Positions 36,351 to 45,182 of a stretch of 64,000 bases of DNA are shown piece by piece. Under the pieces are notes generated by a model that saw only the letters and a program-made list of their open reading frames with translations, had not been told where the DNA came from and did no database searches. The translations under genes were made by a program, and so were the position numbers. The DNA is taken from positions 1 through 64,000 of the forward strand of contig NZ_NXLX01000004.1 of the NCBI RefSeq assembly GCF_003364335.1, given 5' to 3'. Each line of letters starts with the position of its first letter. Within the stretch, counting starts at the first letter, position 1. The stretch is from Helicobacter anseris. GTDB taxonomy: Bacteria > Campylobacterota > Campylobacteria > Campylobacterales > Helicobacteraceae.

Positions 36351-37031
36351 TTATGCTTCTAATTTATATCCAACACCTCTTACTGAAATGATATATTGGG
36401 GTTTTTTAGGATCATCTTCTATTTTTGCTCTCAAACGACCAATGATTACATCAATGCTTTTATTTGAGCTTTCTGGGTTAATAGATTCTGATTCAATGGC
36501 AATAGCCTCTCTAGAAAAAACATGCCCTTTTTTACTAATGAGTAGGGTTAAGATTTCATATTCTGCACGTGTTAGATCGATTTTTTTATCTTTAAAATAT
36601 ACATCTCTGCTTTCTTTGTCTATTCTAAAAATGGAGTCTTTGTCTTTTTGATCATTTTTTGCATCTTTTTTATTATATCTTCGCAAGAGTGAATGAATGC
36701 GTGCTAATAATTCTTGAGGGTCATAAGGTTTTGGTATATAGTCATCAGCTCCATATTCTAAAGCCTTGACTTTATCATCTAAATCACTTCTTGCAGAAGA
36801 AATTATAATTGGAATATTTTTTTGTTTGGCTACTCTTTTGCAAACCTCTAAACCATCTAAATTTGGAAGAGTAAGATCTAATAATAAAAGATCGTAAGTA
36901 TGCGTGGCTAAAGCACTCATTCCTGTGTATGGTTCATCGTAATTTGTTACTTTTACATCATGTTTTTCTAAAAATTCACTTAGAATTTCTGCTAATTCTA
37001 GATCATCTTCAATCATTAAAATACTTAACAT
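36351..37031 (-). CDS. arsR: Response regulator ArsR-like (OmpR family)
   Basis: 226 residues. The receiver domain has the acidic pair IEDD, the phosphoacceptor Asp52 in [10 protein letters not shown] and Lys in PKPYDP. The C-terminal winged helix has [25 protein letters not shown] and [10 protein letters not shown]. The H. pylori ArsR phosphoacceptor is also D52. It is 4 bp before arsS. Confidence 0.92.
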   Translation of the reverse strand: MLSILMIEDDLELAEILSEFLEKHDVKVTNYDEPYTGMSALATHTYDLLLLDLTLPNLDGLEVCKRVAKQKNIPIIISSARSDLDDKVKALEYGADDYIPKPYDPQELLARIHSLLRRYNKKDAKNDQKDKDSIFRIDKESRDVYFKDKKIDLTRAEYEILTLLISKKGHVFSREAIAIESESINPESSNKSIDVIIGRLRAKIEDDPKKPQYIISVRGVGYKLEA

Positions 37032-37116
37032 TTAATACTCCAAAATCAAGCTTAATTTGTTTGGTATAGCTTTTAGTAATATTAGCTTAAAAAGATTTAA
37101 AAACTTATTAAATAAA

Positions 37117-37407
37117 CTATTTTTCTAAAGCCTCATCAATTAGAGAGAGTTGATATTCCAAATAATTTATCACCAAATCCAGCTTATCTGATAGGTTTTT
37201 AGTTTGACTTGATTGCAATCCTTCAAACAATACCAATGTTTTTTCTCTCATTAGCTCCAAAAAGCGCGCATCAATTTGTATTTCAATTTTTTGTTTATTT
37301 TCAGACATATCTAAATTTTGTTTTGTAGGGAAATGTGTTTGATCATTTTCTGTGTAGTCTGAATCAAATTCATCAATTGTTTGTAATATTAGGTCTTTTA
37401 ATTCCAT
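37117..37407 (-). CDS. Conserved small acidic protein (HP0167-like), function unknown
   Basis: 96 residues from ATG 37407; a GTG four codons earlier (37419) is also open. An acidic N terminus (LILQTIDEFDSDYTEND) is followed by a helical C-terminal half (RFLELMREKTLVLFEGLQ, KLDLVINYLEYQLSLID). It overlaps the small TPR-like gene by 10 nt. The place upstream of arsRS matches HP0167. It could be related to CiaD-domain proteins of Campylobacter, but I cannot confirm that. Confidence 0.7.
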   Translation of the reverse strand: MELKDLILQTIDEFDSDYTENDQTHFPTKQNLDMSENKQKIEIQIDARFLELMREKTLVLFEGLQSSQTKNLSDKLDLVINYLEYQLSLIDEALEK

Positions 37408-37646
37408 TGCATTAGCCACCTTTCAAAGGTTTTTAAATCATCACTATTTTGTGCATTGATAAAAAAATTTTTTGCCTTTTGATTAACTTTCCTAGAATAA
37501 GAATCATTTTTTTTAAGTCTTAAAAGTGCTTGTTTGGCTTCAAAGTTATTGGGTTCTTTTTTTATTATTTCTTCATAAATAACTAAGGCTTCTTCTTTGA
37601 AGCCTTGGAGTTCATAGATGCTTGCTAGAGTAAGTGTTTTAAACAA
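37398..37646 (-). CDS. Small TPR-like protein (HP0168-like)
   Basis: 82 residues. ASIYELQGFKEEALVIYEEIIKKEPNNFEAKQAL (about 8-42) is one tetratricopeptide repeat with the expected small and bulky positions. The rest is polar. The start is TTG with AGGGG 6 nt upstream. It overlaps the next gene by 10 nt. Likely a protein-binding adaptor; partner unknown. Confidence 0.7.
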   Translation of the reverse strand: MFKTLTLASIYELQGFKEEALVIYEEIIKKEPNNFEAKQALLRLKKNDSYSRKVNQKAKNFFINAQNSDDLKTFERWLMQWN

Positions 37647-37685
37647 GAAAACCCCTTTGATTTTTGCAGGTATTCTAACAAAAAG

Positions 37686-39056
37686 TTATAAAAATTTATT
37701 TAACCATCTTAGAAATTTTAAGTTATTTTTATGGGGGGGATATCTCAATGGAGTATCAAGAAAATTAGAAGCTTTTATAATACTTTTTTGATGTAAAAAA
37801 GTTTCAAGGGTATATTTTCCATGATAGCGACCCATACCACTTTCTCCGATACCACCAAATGGAAGATTAGGATTTGCAATTTGTGCAATACAATCATTAA
37901 CACATCCTCCACCAAAACTTTGAGATTGCAAAATTTTTTCGCTAAATGCTCTATCTTCTGTGAAGATGTAAAGAGCTAATGATTTTTGAAAATTATCTAA
38001 TATATCTTGCAATTCTTCATTTGTTTGATAGATGATAATGGGTAAAAGAGGCCCAAAAATTTCTTCTTGCATAATTGGTGCTTGATTATAATTTTCAGAA
38101 TCTAACAAAATTACAGTAGGTTCGATTTTTAATTTTTCTTGATTGCTAGTTCCGCCTATAATAATATTTTCTTGAATAAGTTTTTGTAGCCTGTTAAAGT
38201 GATTGAGATTGATGATTTTTCCAAAATTCTTTGATTCAATAGGATTTTCTCCAAAAAATATTTTTAGATTCTGTTTTATTGCTTCAATAAATTCATCTTT
38301 AACGCAAGAATGTAATAATAGAAAGTCTGGTGCAATGCAAGTTTGTCCGGCATTTATAAATTTAGCCCAAGTAACTTTTTTTGCAGCTGGTGCAATTTTG
38401 GCATCTTTATGAATGATGCAAGGATTTTTTCCACCCAATTCCAGTGTTGTAGGAGTAAGGTGTTTTGCAGCTTCTTGCATGATAATTTTTCCTACTTGTG
38501 TGCTACCGGTAAAAAAGATGTAATCAAATTTTTCTTGTAATAATTCTTGTGCAATCTTATAATCGCCACACACAGTTTTTACAAAATCTGGATGCAAGCT
38601 ATTTTTTATAATTTTTTGTAGGATTTGTGCTGTTACTGGTGCATATTCTGAAGGCTTTAAAATGACACAATTTCCTGTTGCTATTGCACCAATTAGCGGA
38701 TTAAGGCTTAAGGATATAGGGTAGTTCCAAGGAGAAATTACAAGAACAACTCCGTAGGGTTCGTAATAAATATAGCTCTTAGACCCAAAAATTGTAAGAG
38801 GTGTGGATACTTTTTTTCTTCCATGAAAATCTTTTAGATGTCTTAGGGCGTGATTTATTTCTTGATATACAAGCATTAGTTCGCTAATATATCCTTCATA
38901 GTAATGTTTCCCTAAATCCATTTGCAGTGCTTCTAAAATTTTTTCTTCATTTTTTTGTAATTCTGCTTTAAGATTAAGTAATTGTTGTTTTTTAAAAAAC
39001 AAGTCCTTTGTTTTTTGTGTTTTGAAAAATGCTCTTAGATTTCCTGTGTATTTCAT
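37686..39056 (-). CDS. Aldehyde dehydrogenase family protein
   Basis: 456 residues, similar to class 3 (short, membrane-associating) aldehyde dehydrogenases. NAD(P) and catalytic marks are SPWNYPISLSLNPLIGAIA, FTGSTQVGKIIMQ, TLELGGKNPCII (Glu) and NAGQTCIAPD (Cys). It has a hydrophobic C terminus (LKFLRWLNKFL). It would oxidise medium or long-chain aldehydes; the true substrate is unknown. A C7 tract lies near the 3' end (37732-37738). GAGGAG precedes the ATG. Confidence 0.9.
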   Translation of the reverse strand: MKYTGNLRAFFKTQKTKDLFFKKQQLLNLKAELQKNEEKILEALQMDLGKHYYEGYISELMLVYQEINHALRHLKDFHGRKKVSTPLTIFGSKSYIYYEPYGVVLVISPWNYPISLSLNPLIGAIATGNCVILKPSEYAPVTAQILQKIIKNSLHPDFVKTVCGDYKIAQELLQEKFDYIFFTGSTQVGKIIMQEAAKHLTPTTLELGGKNPCIIHKDAKIAPAAKKVTWAKFINAGQTCIAPDFLLLHSCVKDEFIEAIKQNLKIFFGENPIESKNFGKIINLNHFNRLQKLIQENIIIGGTSNQEKLKIEPTVILLDSENYNQAPIMQEEIFGPLLPIIIYQTNEELQDILDNFQKSLALYIFTEDRAFSEKILQSQSFGGGCVNDCIAQIANPNLPFGGIGESGMGRYHGKYTLETFLHQKSIIKASNFLDTPLRYPPHKNNLKFLRWLNKFL

Positions 39057-39063
39057 TGATTTT

Positions 39064-39975
39064 TTACTCCTCTTGTTTTTGTGCTTTAGAATCTATGAAA
39101 GTTTGTCCATAAATAAGTGATATGCCTAGCATAATATTAGTTGCTGGTTTTTCAAAATATTTACCCTTAAGAAGGTAGAAGCTAAAGAATGGAGCAATGC
39201 TAAAATGCTTAAAAATTGCACTTTCAGCTCGTATATTCCACTCTAGCTCTAATTCTGGACTTAATTGTAGTGGATAATTGTTGAGAAAGTATTGTTTAAA
39301 GTTTAAGTAATTAACAAGTTTGACATTTGGATTGAAGTTGTATTGCAAGTTGATTCCTGTGTTAAAACCAAAACTTTGTCTCGGATTTTTATATGTAAAA
39401 TCTTCTTCTCCAAATAAACTGATGTAAAAATTTTTGAGATATTTGCCATCAAAAAGTTTTAATCCTGTGTTAAAACGTAGAATTTGTGTGCGGTTAAAAC
39501 CTGATTGTTTGATAAATTGTGTTTGATAGGATATTTGGGCATATGGCCCCATGTCAAAGCCTCCCCACAAATGCTGAAAGTCCCATATTTTCTGCGTATA
39601 GTCAGAAGAAATAATTATTCTATCAAGAGTTGTATTGTCAATTTTTTTTCCATCTGTTGGATAAATAATATTACGTCCATATTCGCTAAATATTGTGTTA
39701 AAAATAACAAAATGTTTTGCGTAATAGTTACTATGGAATAATAATGATGATTCTGCAACTATCTGAGAATCCCCTTTAAAATGAGTATTAGAAAACTTCT
39801 CATAGTTTGTTTGATTTTGAATACTCGTCGAGGAGAGATTGAGTGAAATTCTATCAATAGCAATATCCCACCCACTCCTAGTTGTATCAATATCTAAATC
39901 TGCTACATCCTTTTTTATTTTTATGGAAGCATTAAGAAATAGAGGAATTAATAGTAAAAAAAGTAGAAAGCGCAT
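39064..39975 (-). CDS. Putative outer-membrane beta-barrel protein, unrecognised family
   Basis: 303 residues from the ATG at 39975 (MRFLLFLLLIPLFLNAS), a clear signal peptide; the frame reads 11 codons further upstream inside rarA. The mature part is a series of alternating beta strands (SSLLFHSNYYAKHFVIFNT, LGISLIYGQTF). It does not end in an aromatic beta-signal but in a polar tail (DSKAQKQEE). It begins just after rarA. I do not recognise the family. Confidence 0.65.
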   Translation of the reverse strand: MRFLLFLLLIPLFLNASIKIKKDVADLDIDTTRSGWDIAIDRISLNLSSTSIQNQTNYEKFSNTHFKGDSQIVAESSLLFHSNYYAKHFVIFNTIFSEYGRNIIYPTDGKKIDNTTLDRIIISSDYTQKIWDFQHLWGGFDMGPYAQISYQTQFIKQSGFNRTQILRFNTGLKLFDGKYLKNFYISLFGEEDFTYKNPRQSFGFNTGINLQYNFNPNVKLVNYLNFKQYFLNNYPLQLSPELELEWNIRAESAIFKHFSIAPFFSFYLLKGKYFEKPATNIMLGISLIYGQTFIDSKAQKQEE

Positions 39976-39977
39976 AT

Positions 39978-41156
39978 TTAGTGTTTTTGCCTGATTTTTT
40001 CTAACCAATCATTAAGTGTTTTTTCAAAACCTTTTTGAGAATTTTCAACAAATTTGATGGGCTGTGTTAAATAGCTTTGCTGCACCCATCCTCCAAAATC
40101 ATGAGGATAGAGATAGTCTTTTGATTTTGGGAGGATGTTTTTTGGTATAGAATTATTATGAGAGGCAACATAATCTAATGCAGAATTGATGGCTTTATAT
40201 GCAGTATTTGATTTTGGAGAGCTAGCAAGATAGATAACGCATTGTGCAAGCAAAATGCGTGCTTCTGGGTAACCGATTTTTGAAACACTATTGAGGGTTG
40301 CAGTAGCAATATTGATTGCATTGGGATTTGCATTTCCAATATCTTCACTAGCGAGAATAACAAGGCGTCTTGCTATAAATTCTGCGCTTTCTCCACCGGC
40401 AATGAGGCAGGCAAGATAATATATTCCAGCATCAGGATCGCTACCTCTTATGGATTTAATCATCGCAGAAATGAAGTTGTAATGAGTATTATCTTCACTA
40501 CTACCATCACCAAGATAAAATGGTCTTATTGATTTAATGTTTTGTAATGTAATGGGATTGTTTTTAGAAGCCAGCTCAAAACAATGCAGCATAGCTCTTG
40601 CATCACCATTGCTTGATTCTATAAGATATTTTTTTGCCTCACTATCCATTTGACAAGGGTGGAGTTGCAAGGCTTTTTCTAAAATAGTTTCAAGATGTTG
40701 ATGAGAAAGAGGGTGGAGCTCAAAAAGAAAACTTCGTGATCTAATAGCTTGCGTGAGAGTATAAAAGGGATTTTCTGTGCTTGCTCCTAATATAATAGCT
40801 TGATAATCTTCCATAATGGGGAGTAAAAATTCTTGCTGAGTTTTGTTTAGTCGATGAATTTCATCAATAAATACTACTGGTTTAAAAAGAGTATGGGTAG
40901 TATTTTTTAACTCATTTCTAAGATTCTCTAATTTAAAATCTACACCATTAAAGTGTAAGAATGGAGAACCTAATTCTTTGGCTATGATTTTTGCAAGCGT
41001 AGTTTTTCCGCAACCTGGGGATCCATAGAAAAAACTATGAGGAAAATTTTTATCTTTGATAGCAAGTATTAGTGGTGAGGTTTTGGAGAATAAATGCTCT
41101 TGACCTATGAAATTTTCAAGATTTTCAGGGCGCAATAAATTTGCAAGATTCTTCAT
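39978..41156 (-). CDS. rarA: Replication-associated recombination ATPase RarA/MgsA
   Basis: A 392-residue AAA+ ATPase. ANLLRPENLENFIGQEHLF opens the protein. Walker A is GSPGCGKTTLAK, Walker B is VFIDEIHR, and the sensor region is LGASTENPFYTL. The C-terminal domain has GGESAEFIARRLVILASEDIGNANP. It acts at stalled replication forks with SSB. It overlaps hspR by 4 nt and closes the cbpA-hspR-rarA unit, matching HP1024-HP1026. Confidence 0.94.
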   Translation of the reverse strand: MKNLANLLRPENLENFIGQEHLFSKTSPLILAIKDKNFPHSFFYGSPGCGKTTLAKIIAKELGSPFLHFNGVDFKLENLRNELKNTTHTLFKPVVFIDEIHRLNKTQQEFLLPIMEDYQAIILGASTENPFYTLTQAIRSRSFLFELHPLSHQHLETILEKALQLHPCQMDSEAKKYLIESSNGDARAMLHCFELASKNNPITLQNIKSIRPFYLGDGSSEDNTHYNFISAMIKSIRGSDPDAGIYYLACLIAGGESAEFIARRLVILASEDIGNANPNAINIATATLNSVSKIGYPEARILLAQCVIYLASSPKSNTAYKAINSALDYVASHNNSIPKNILPKSKDYLYPHDFGGWVQQSYLTQPIKFVENSQKGFEKTLNDWLEKIRQKH

Positions 41157-41518
41157 TGTTTTTTATGAAACAAGATGACCTCATAGGAATTTTGTTTGAT
41201 TTTGATATTTTGATTCCCTTGAGATTTTTTTTGGAGATTATTGCGTAACTCTTCATTGATGCTATCAAGTTCATCTAGTTTTTCTTTAAGTCTTAAGATG
41301 ATATCTACGCCAGCAAGATTTACCCCCATATCCCTAGTTAAGCGCAATATAGTTTTGATTTTATCAATATCTCTTTGTGAATAAAGGCGCATTTTACCAT
41401 CAGTCCTTCCTGGTTCAATTAATCCTTCTTTTTCATATTGTCTTAAGGTTTGCGGATGAATTTCTAGGATTTTTGCAACTACGCTAATGAGATAGACGGG
41501 TTCGTCGTAGCTATACAT
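41153..41518 (-). CDS. hspR: Heat-shock repressor HspR (MerR family)
   Basis: 121 residues. A MerR-type helix-turn-helix (PVYLISVVAKILEIHPQTLRQYEKEGLIEP, RLYSQRDIDKIKTI) is followed by a coiled coil (LKEKLDELDSINEELRNNLQ). HspR represses chaperone genes through inverted HAIR sites; one such site lies at the promoter of its own operon (42465-42485). 16 bp after cbpA. Confidence 0.95.
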   Translation of the reverse strand: MYSYDEPVYLISVVAKILEIHPQTLRQYEKEGLIEPGRTDGKMRLYSQRDIDKIKTILRLTRDMGVNLAGVDIILRLKEKLDELDSINEELRNNLQKKSQGNQNIKIKQNSYEVILFHKKQ

Positions 41519-41534
41519 AAATGGTCTCCTTTGA

Positions 41535-42413
41535 TTATTGCACAGGCAATTCTTTTTGTAGTTGATTTTGTAGATCCTCTGAGAGATCTTGTATTTTTGG
41601 TATTATAATATTTATTTTGAGATACAAATTCCCCATTTGACCATTTTTTCTATTTTTTACCCCCAATTCTTTAAGACGAAATTTTTGATTATTCTTAGTA
41701 TTTGCAGGAATCTTGAGTTTTACATCTTTATAAAGAGTTGTTACATTGATAGTGCCTCCAAACATTGCAGTTTTTAGTGAAATATCGCATTGCTTGATTA
41801 GATCATCTTCATCTCTAGTGTATTCTTCATCACTTAAAACATGAATTTTAAGTAAAAGATCGCCACGCATATTCCCCTGCGCCTTTCCCTTTCCTTTTGC
41901 TCGAATTGTATCCCCTTCTTTTATACCAGCAGGAATTTTGATATCAAAATTATCATGTTGCATATTGACATGTTGCTTGCCCCCAAGAATTGCTATTTTA
42001 AATGGAATATTGATAGTGCTGTGGATATCTAAATTTGGTGAAAAGTGATTAAAGCCATCAAAATTATTAAAACCACCAAAATTAAAACTTCTGCTTCCTG
42101 CGCCAAAACCACCACTATTCCCAAATATACTTTCAAGAATATCATCAAGATTGATATTTCCCTGATTTCTAGCAAAATCACTAAAATTTTGTCCCCCAAA
42201 CATATTATCCCCAAATTGATCATATTGAGCTTTTTTATTTGCATCACTTAAAATTTCATACGCAGCATTGATCTCTTTGAATTTTTCTTCAGCATCCTTA
42301 TCTTTATTGACATCTGGGTGGTATTTTCTAGCTAATTTTCTATAAGCTTTTTTTATTTCTTCTGGAGTGGCATTTTCAGATACTTCTAAGGTTTCATAAA
42401 GACTCTTTTTCAT
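41535..42413 (-). CDS. cbpA: DnaJ-class co-chaperone CbpA
   Basis: 292 residues from ATG 42413 ([14 protein letters not shown]), with GAGGT upstream; the frame reads 31 codons further into the promoter repeats. The J domain has the HPD triad in [13 protein letters not shown] Gly/Phe-rich linker (about 95-125) leads to the C-terminal substrate-binding domains ([22 protein letters not shown]). There is no cysteine-rich zinc finger, as expected for CbpA rather than DnaJ. Confidence 0.94.
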   Translation of the reverse strand: MKKSLYETLEVSENATPEEIKKAYRKLARKYHPDVNKDKDAEEKFKEINAAYEILSDANKKAQYDQFGDNMFGGQNFSDFARNQGNINLDDILESIFGNSGGFGAGSRSFNFGGFNNFDGFNHFSPNLDIHSTINIPFKIAILGGKQHVNMQHDNFDIKIPAGIKEGDTIRAKGKGKAQGNMRGDLLLKIHVLSDEEYTRDEDDLIKQCDISLKTAMFGGTINVTTLYKDVKLKIPANTKNNQKFRLKELGVKNRKNGQMGNLYLKINIIIPKIQDLSEDLQNQLQKELPVQ

Positions 42414-42431
42414 TGTTATATACCTCATTGA

Positions 42432-42477
42432 ATTGTAAAATTTAAGTGTGATTGTATTATAAAACTTTAGTGTAATT
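42432..42477. repeat. 22-bp direct repeat in the cbpA promoter and leader
   Basis: 42432-42453 and 42456-42477 are alike at 18 of 22 positions with period 24. One copy overlaps the HAIR element and the -10; the other falls at the transcript start and leader. The second copy carries ACTTAAA, a weaker half-site. Confidence 0.6.
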
Positions 42478-42485
42478 AAATCAAG
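42465..42485 (-). promoter_or_regulatory. HspR operator (HAIR-like) over the cbpA-hspR-rarA promoter
   Basis: On the minus strand CTTGATT-N7-ACTAAAG matches HAIR (CTTGAGT-N7-ACTCAAG) at 12 of 14 positions with the exact spacer. It covers a -35 TTGATT (42484-42479), which is 17 bp from the -10 TATAAT (42461-42456). Binding there should block RNA polymerase, so the operon is autoregulated. Confidence 0.75.
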
Positions 42486-42540
42486 TTTGTGTGTGATATT
42501 TTGCAAAATAAAATTTCAAAAACTAACTAAAATTAAGATT

Positions 42541-42557
42541 ATGGAATCAAAATTGCT
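42541..42557 (+). promoter_or_regulatory. Sigma-54 (RpoN) promoter of the 42594 outer-membrane protein gene
   Basis: ATGGAATCAAAATTGCT has GG and GC exactly 10 nt apart, with TTGC intact. The -12 GC is 37 bp before the ATG at 42594, giving a leader of about 26 nt. This implies flagellar-type control of an outer-membrane protein. Confidence 0.7.
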
Positions 42558-42593
42558 TTTTGCTTCGTAGTTATATTTTGGAAATTAGACTTT

Positions 42594-43757
42594 ATGATGA
42601 AAGTAGCAAGGATGTTGATGTTGAGATTTTTTACATTAGGGATATTATTTTTATTTTGGGGTTATTATGCTATTGCCCAAGAAACTAGTGCAAGAACAGT
42701 TGAAGAAGCCTTTAAGGAAGGATATTTAAATGGTCATTTTGGCACTTATGCTCAACAAGCATCACATAAAGAACCTACTTTTGTGGATTTAAATATGTCT
42801 TTAGCATATCAAACACTGAGATACAAGGGATATAAAATTGGTGCAGAGGCTTGGTTAAATGCTAAGATTTTTGAGCAAAATTTTGGAGGATTTGATAGAA
42901 ATAAGGATATTTTTATTCTTACTAATCTTTACGGTGATTTTTATAATCAATATGAGAAATTTGGTATTAGGGTGGGACGTTATCATATTAATGAAGAGTG
43001 GATTACACATAATACTGAAGGGTTTAGTGTTGATTATGATGGATTGCAAAATATCTCTTTGCATTTTACTTGGGCATTTAGAAATGCTTATACGGAGACT
43101 TATTATAATAGTGGTTTTAGGAGCATGTATCGTGTTGTGGGGTCTATGCTTGTAAGAGGTGAGTTAGATGTGCCTAATTTTCCACTAAAGATTACTCCCT
43201 ATTTTTACTTTGCACCTGGTGTATTTTTTGCATCAGCTCTTAAAACTTCTTTGGATTTGCCTTTATTAGAAACTCTTAATTTGAGATCAAATGCACAGTT
43301 TCTTTCTTACATTCAAGATAAGGGTTGGTATGGACCTGATGCCGGAGCTGGTTTTCTTTTAATGATGGATAGTTCAGTTTATTGGAATGGATTAGAAGGA
43401 GGCGTAGGACTTAGTGTAACAGATTCTGCCGGTGCTTCACGAATTGATGCTTTTGGACAGCACACAGTTTTTGAAAGGCCTGTTGGAATGTTTTGGGGGG
43501 ATGCTGTAACAATTTATGGATTTGTGCGATATGATATTGGTTTTATTCAAACACAAGGAGCAGTGAGAAATACTTTTATTGAGGGAAAAAATATTTTTAA
43601 CTGGGAAGCAAAGCTTTCTGGGAATCCACTTCAAAATTTCAAAGGTTTAGAGTTGGGTATTGCGGCTATAGGAATGGATAATCAAAGTAATGCTGTTGAT
43701 TATTTTGGTGGAAATAAATATATACTTGTTCGAGGTTATGTTCAATATAAATTTTAA
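42594..43757 (+). CDS. Outer-membrane beta-barrel protein (Hof/porin-like)
   Basis: 387 residues with a signal peptide (about 1-30, ending near YYAIAQ). The N-terminal part, EEAFKEGYLNGHFGTYAQQ, resembles the start of Helicobacter Hof-type and OprD-like porins; the rest is beta-strand rich and ends VRGYVQYKF with the terminal Phe of barrel proteins. A sigma-54 promoter lies upstream. It may be a porin of the outer membrane or flagellar sheath. A G6 run lies at 43495-43500. An ATG one codon downstream is also possible. Confidence 0.8.
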   Translation: MMKVARMLMLRFFTLGILFLFWGYYAIAQETSARTVEEAFKEGYLNGHFGTYAQQASHKEPTFVDLNMSLAYQTLRYKGYKIGAEAWLNAKIFEQNFGGFDRNKDIFILTNLYGDFYNQYEKFGIRVGRYHINEEWITHNTEGFSVDYDGLQNISLHFTWAFRNAYTETYYNSGFRSMYRVVGSMLVRGELDVPNFPLKITPYFYFAPGVFFASALKTSLDLPLLETLNLRSNAQFLSYIQDKGWYGPDAGAGFLLMMDSSVYWNGLEGGVGLSVTDSAGASRIDAFGQHTVFERPVGMFWGDAVTIYGFVRYDIGFIQTQGAVRNTFIEGKNIFNWEAKLSGNPLQNFKGLELGIAAIGMDNQSNAVDYFGGNKYILVRGYVQYKF

Positions 43758-43860
43758 ACCTCATTTTGTTTTTTGATTTTTATATTATATTGTTAGTTTA
43801 TTTAGCTTAGAATTGCTCATAATTTTAATTATTTTTTTAATTTTTAAAGGGATTGTTTTT

Positions 43861-45075
43861 ATGAAAAAAAGAATTTGGTTTTTATTTATATCTTTATTAT
43901 TTGCAGATGAGATGCAAGTTAAGTCTTTTGGTGCTTTAGGTGGGTTGTATAATCAAGGTGTTGGTTCTTCTCATAGTTATGGAAATTTGATGGCTCATGT
44001 TGGTGCGGAATTTATTTTAGAAAATGGCTGGAGCTTTGGATTGGGTGCCATTGGAGGATGGAATGTTTTTAATGCAACAAAGACTACATACGGTGATTTA
44101 AATTATAGTGGTATTGGTGATGGGGGGGATATTTCAGATGCATTTGCACACTATAAAAATTCAAGACTAGAATTTGCTCTAGGGAGATTTAATACAAATT
44201 TTGTAGATTTTGATTATATTTCTGGGAATATTCAAGGTGGTTCTGCAAAGGTTATTATGGATAATGTCACCTACTGGGGGATTTTTATGGATTCAATGTT
44301 GCTTACAGGATCGCATAAAAATACTACATTTGGACTTTATGGCACTAATATTATAGGCGGTTATTATCCTACAAGCAAGAAAAATATTTTAGGTATTTGG
44401 GGAGAGGTATTTGCATTGGGATTGAAATATCAAAATAGTGGTTTTGATATTTCTGCTTTTAGTCTTTTGGATACACAATTGCCAGTAAATGTATTGCCAG
44501 ATAGAAATACTATTCTTTTTCAAATAGGTGGAGAGGTTTCTTATACTGGAGCTGTGAATGATAATTGGGGAAGTGAAACGAAGCTTAGAGGCATTTTTCA
44601 GCTTGGTAACACTTCAAAATTAGATGGAAAATTGCTTGATGCAAAAGATGCTGTTGCAGGATTGATTTGGTTGGATCAAAATTTTACTTATAAAATTTTT
44701 AATATGGGTGCTGGAGTGTATGGAGTATTAAGCTCTTCTAAGAATGGAGGAATTTATACTTTTAGCGACCCTTCGAGATTTTATGGGAAGATTATCAATC
44801 AACCTCTAGATTTCCCAAGTCCTTATTTTAGTGAGCAGGTGGTAAGTGGCTATCTTTTTGGGGGTATTGATTTAAAAAAGAGTCAAAATATGCCAATCAA
44901 GATTGATGGAATCATAAGCTTTGGAAACTATACAGAATATTCTTTAATTGTGGATTATAATGTATGGAAAAAGCAAAATATGCAATTTGATTTTGGTATG
45001 GGGTATGTGTATTCTCAATTGCGACAAGCAAGTGCTTCAAATAGCTTGTTATTTTTTGGTAAATTTTATTATTGA
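43861..45075 (+). CDS. Outer-membrane protein (Hof-like), with a G7 tract
   Basis: 404 residues from ATG 43861, chosen because MKKRIWFLFISLLFA is a signal peptide and AAAGGG lies upstream; the frame opens 16 codons earlier. The mature part starts VKSFGALGGLYNQGVG, similar to the next gene (FFGHIGGAYNQGLS), so they are paralogues. Beta-strand rich, ending FGKFYY. A run of seven G at 44122-44128 (about residue 88) could make the reading frame switchable. Confidence 0.8.
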   Translation: MKKRIWFLFISLLFADEMQVKSFGALGGLYNQGVGSSHSYGNLMAHVGAEFILENGWSFGLGAIGGWNVFNATKTTYGDLNYSGIGDGGDISDAFAHYKNSRLEFALGRFNTNFVDFDYISGNIQGGSAKVIMDNVTYWGIFMDSMLLTGSHKNTTFGLYGTNIIGGYYPTSKKNILGIWGEVFALGLKYQNSGFDISAFSLLDTQLPVNVLPDRNTILFQIGGEVSYTGAVNDNWGSETKLRGIFQLGNTSKLDGKLLDAKDAVAGLIWLDQNFTYKIFNMGAGVYGVLSSSKNGGIYTFSDPSRFYGKIINQPLDFPSPYFSEQVVSGYLFGGIDLKKSQNMPIKIDGIISFGNYTEYSLIVDYNVWKKQNMQFDFGMGYVYSQLRQASASNSLLFFGKFYY

Positions 45076-45091
45076 TTTTTAATAATTTTTA

Positions 45092-45098
45092 CCGATAT
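45092..45098 (+). promoter_or_regulatory. Candidate sigma-28 (FliA) -10 element CCGATAT
   Basis: ACCGATATAG lies 85 bp upstream of the 45183 gene and matches the FliA -10 core (CGATA). The -35 TAAA is not clear, so this is tentative. A 7-bp hairpin (AGCAAGA/TCTTGCT) follows in the leader at 45118-45138. Confidence 0.35.
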
Positions 45099-45182
45099 AG
45101 AGAATGTTAGGAATATAAGCAAGAAAGAATATCTTGCTAGATTCTAATCTTAAAAATCTTTTCATAAATAAGGAGAGAAAAT

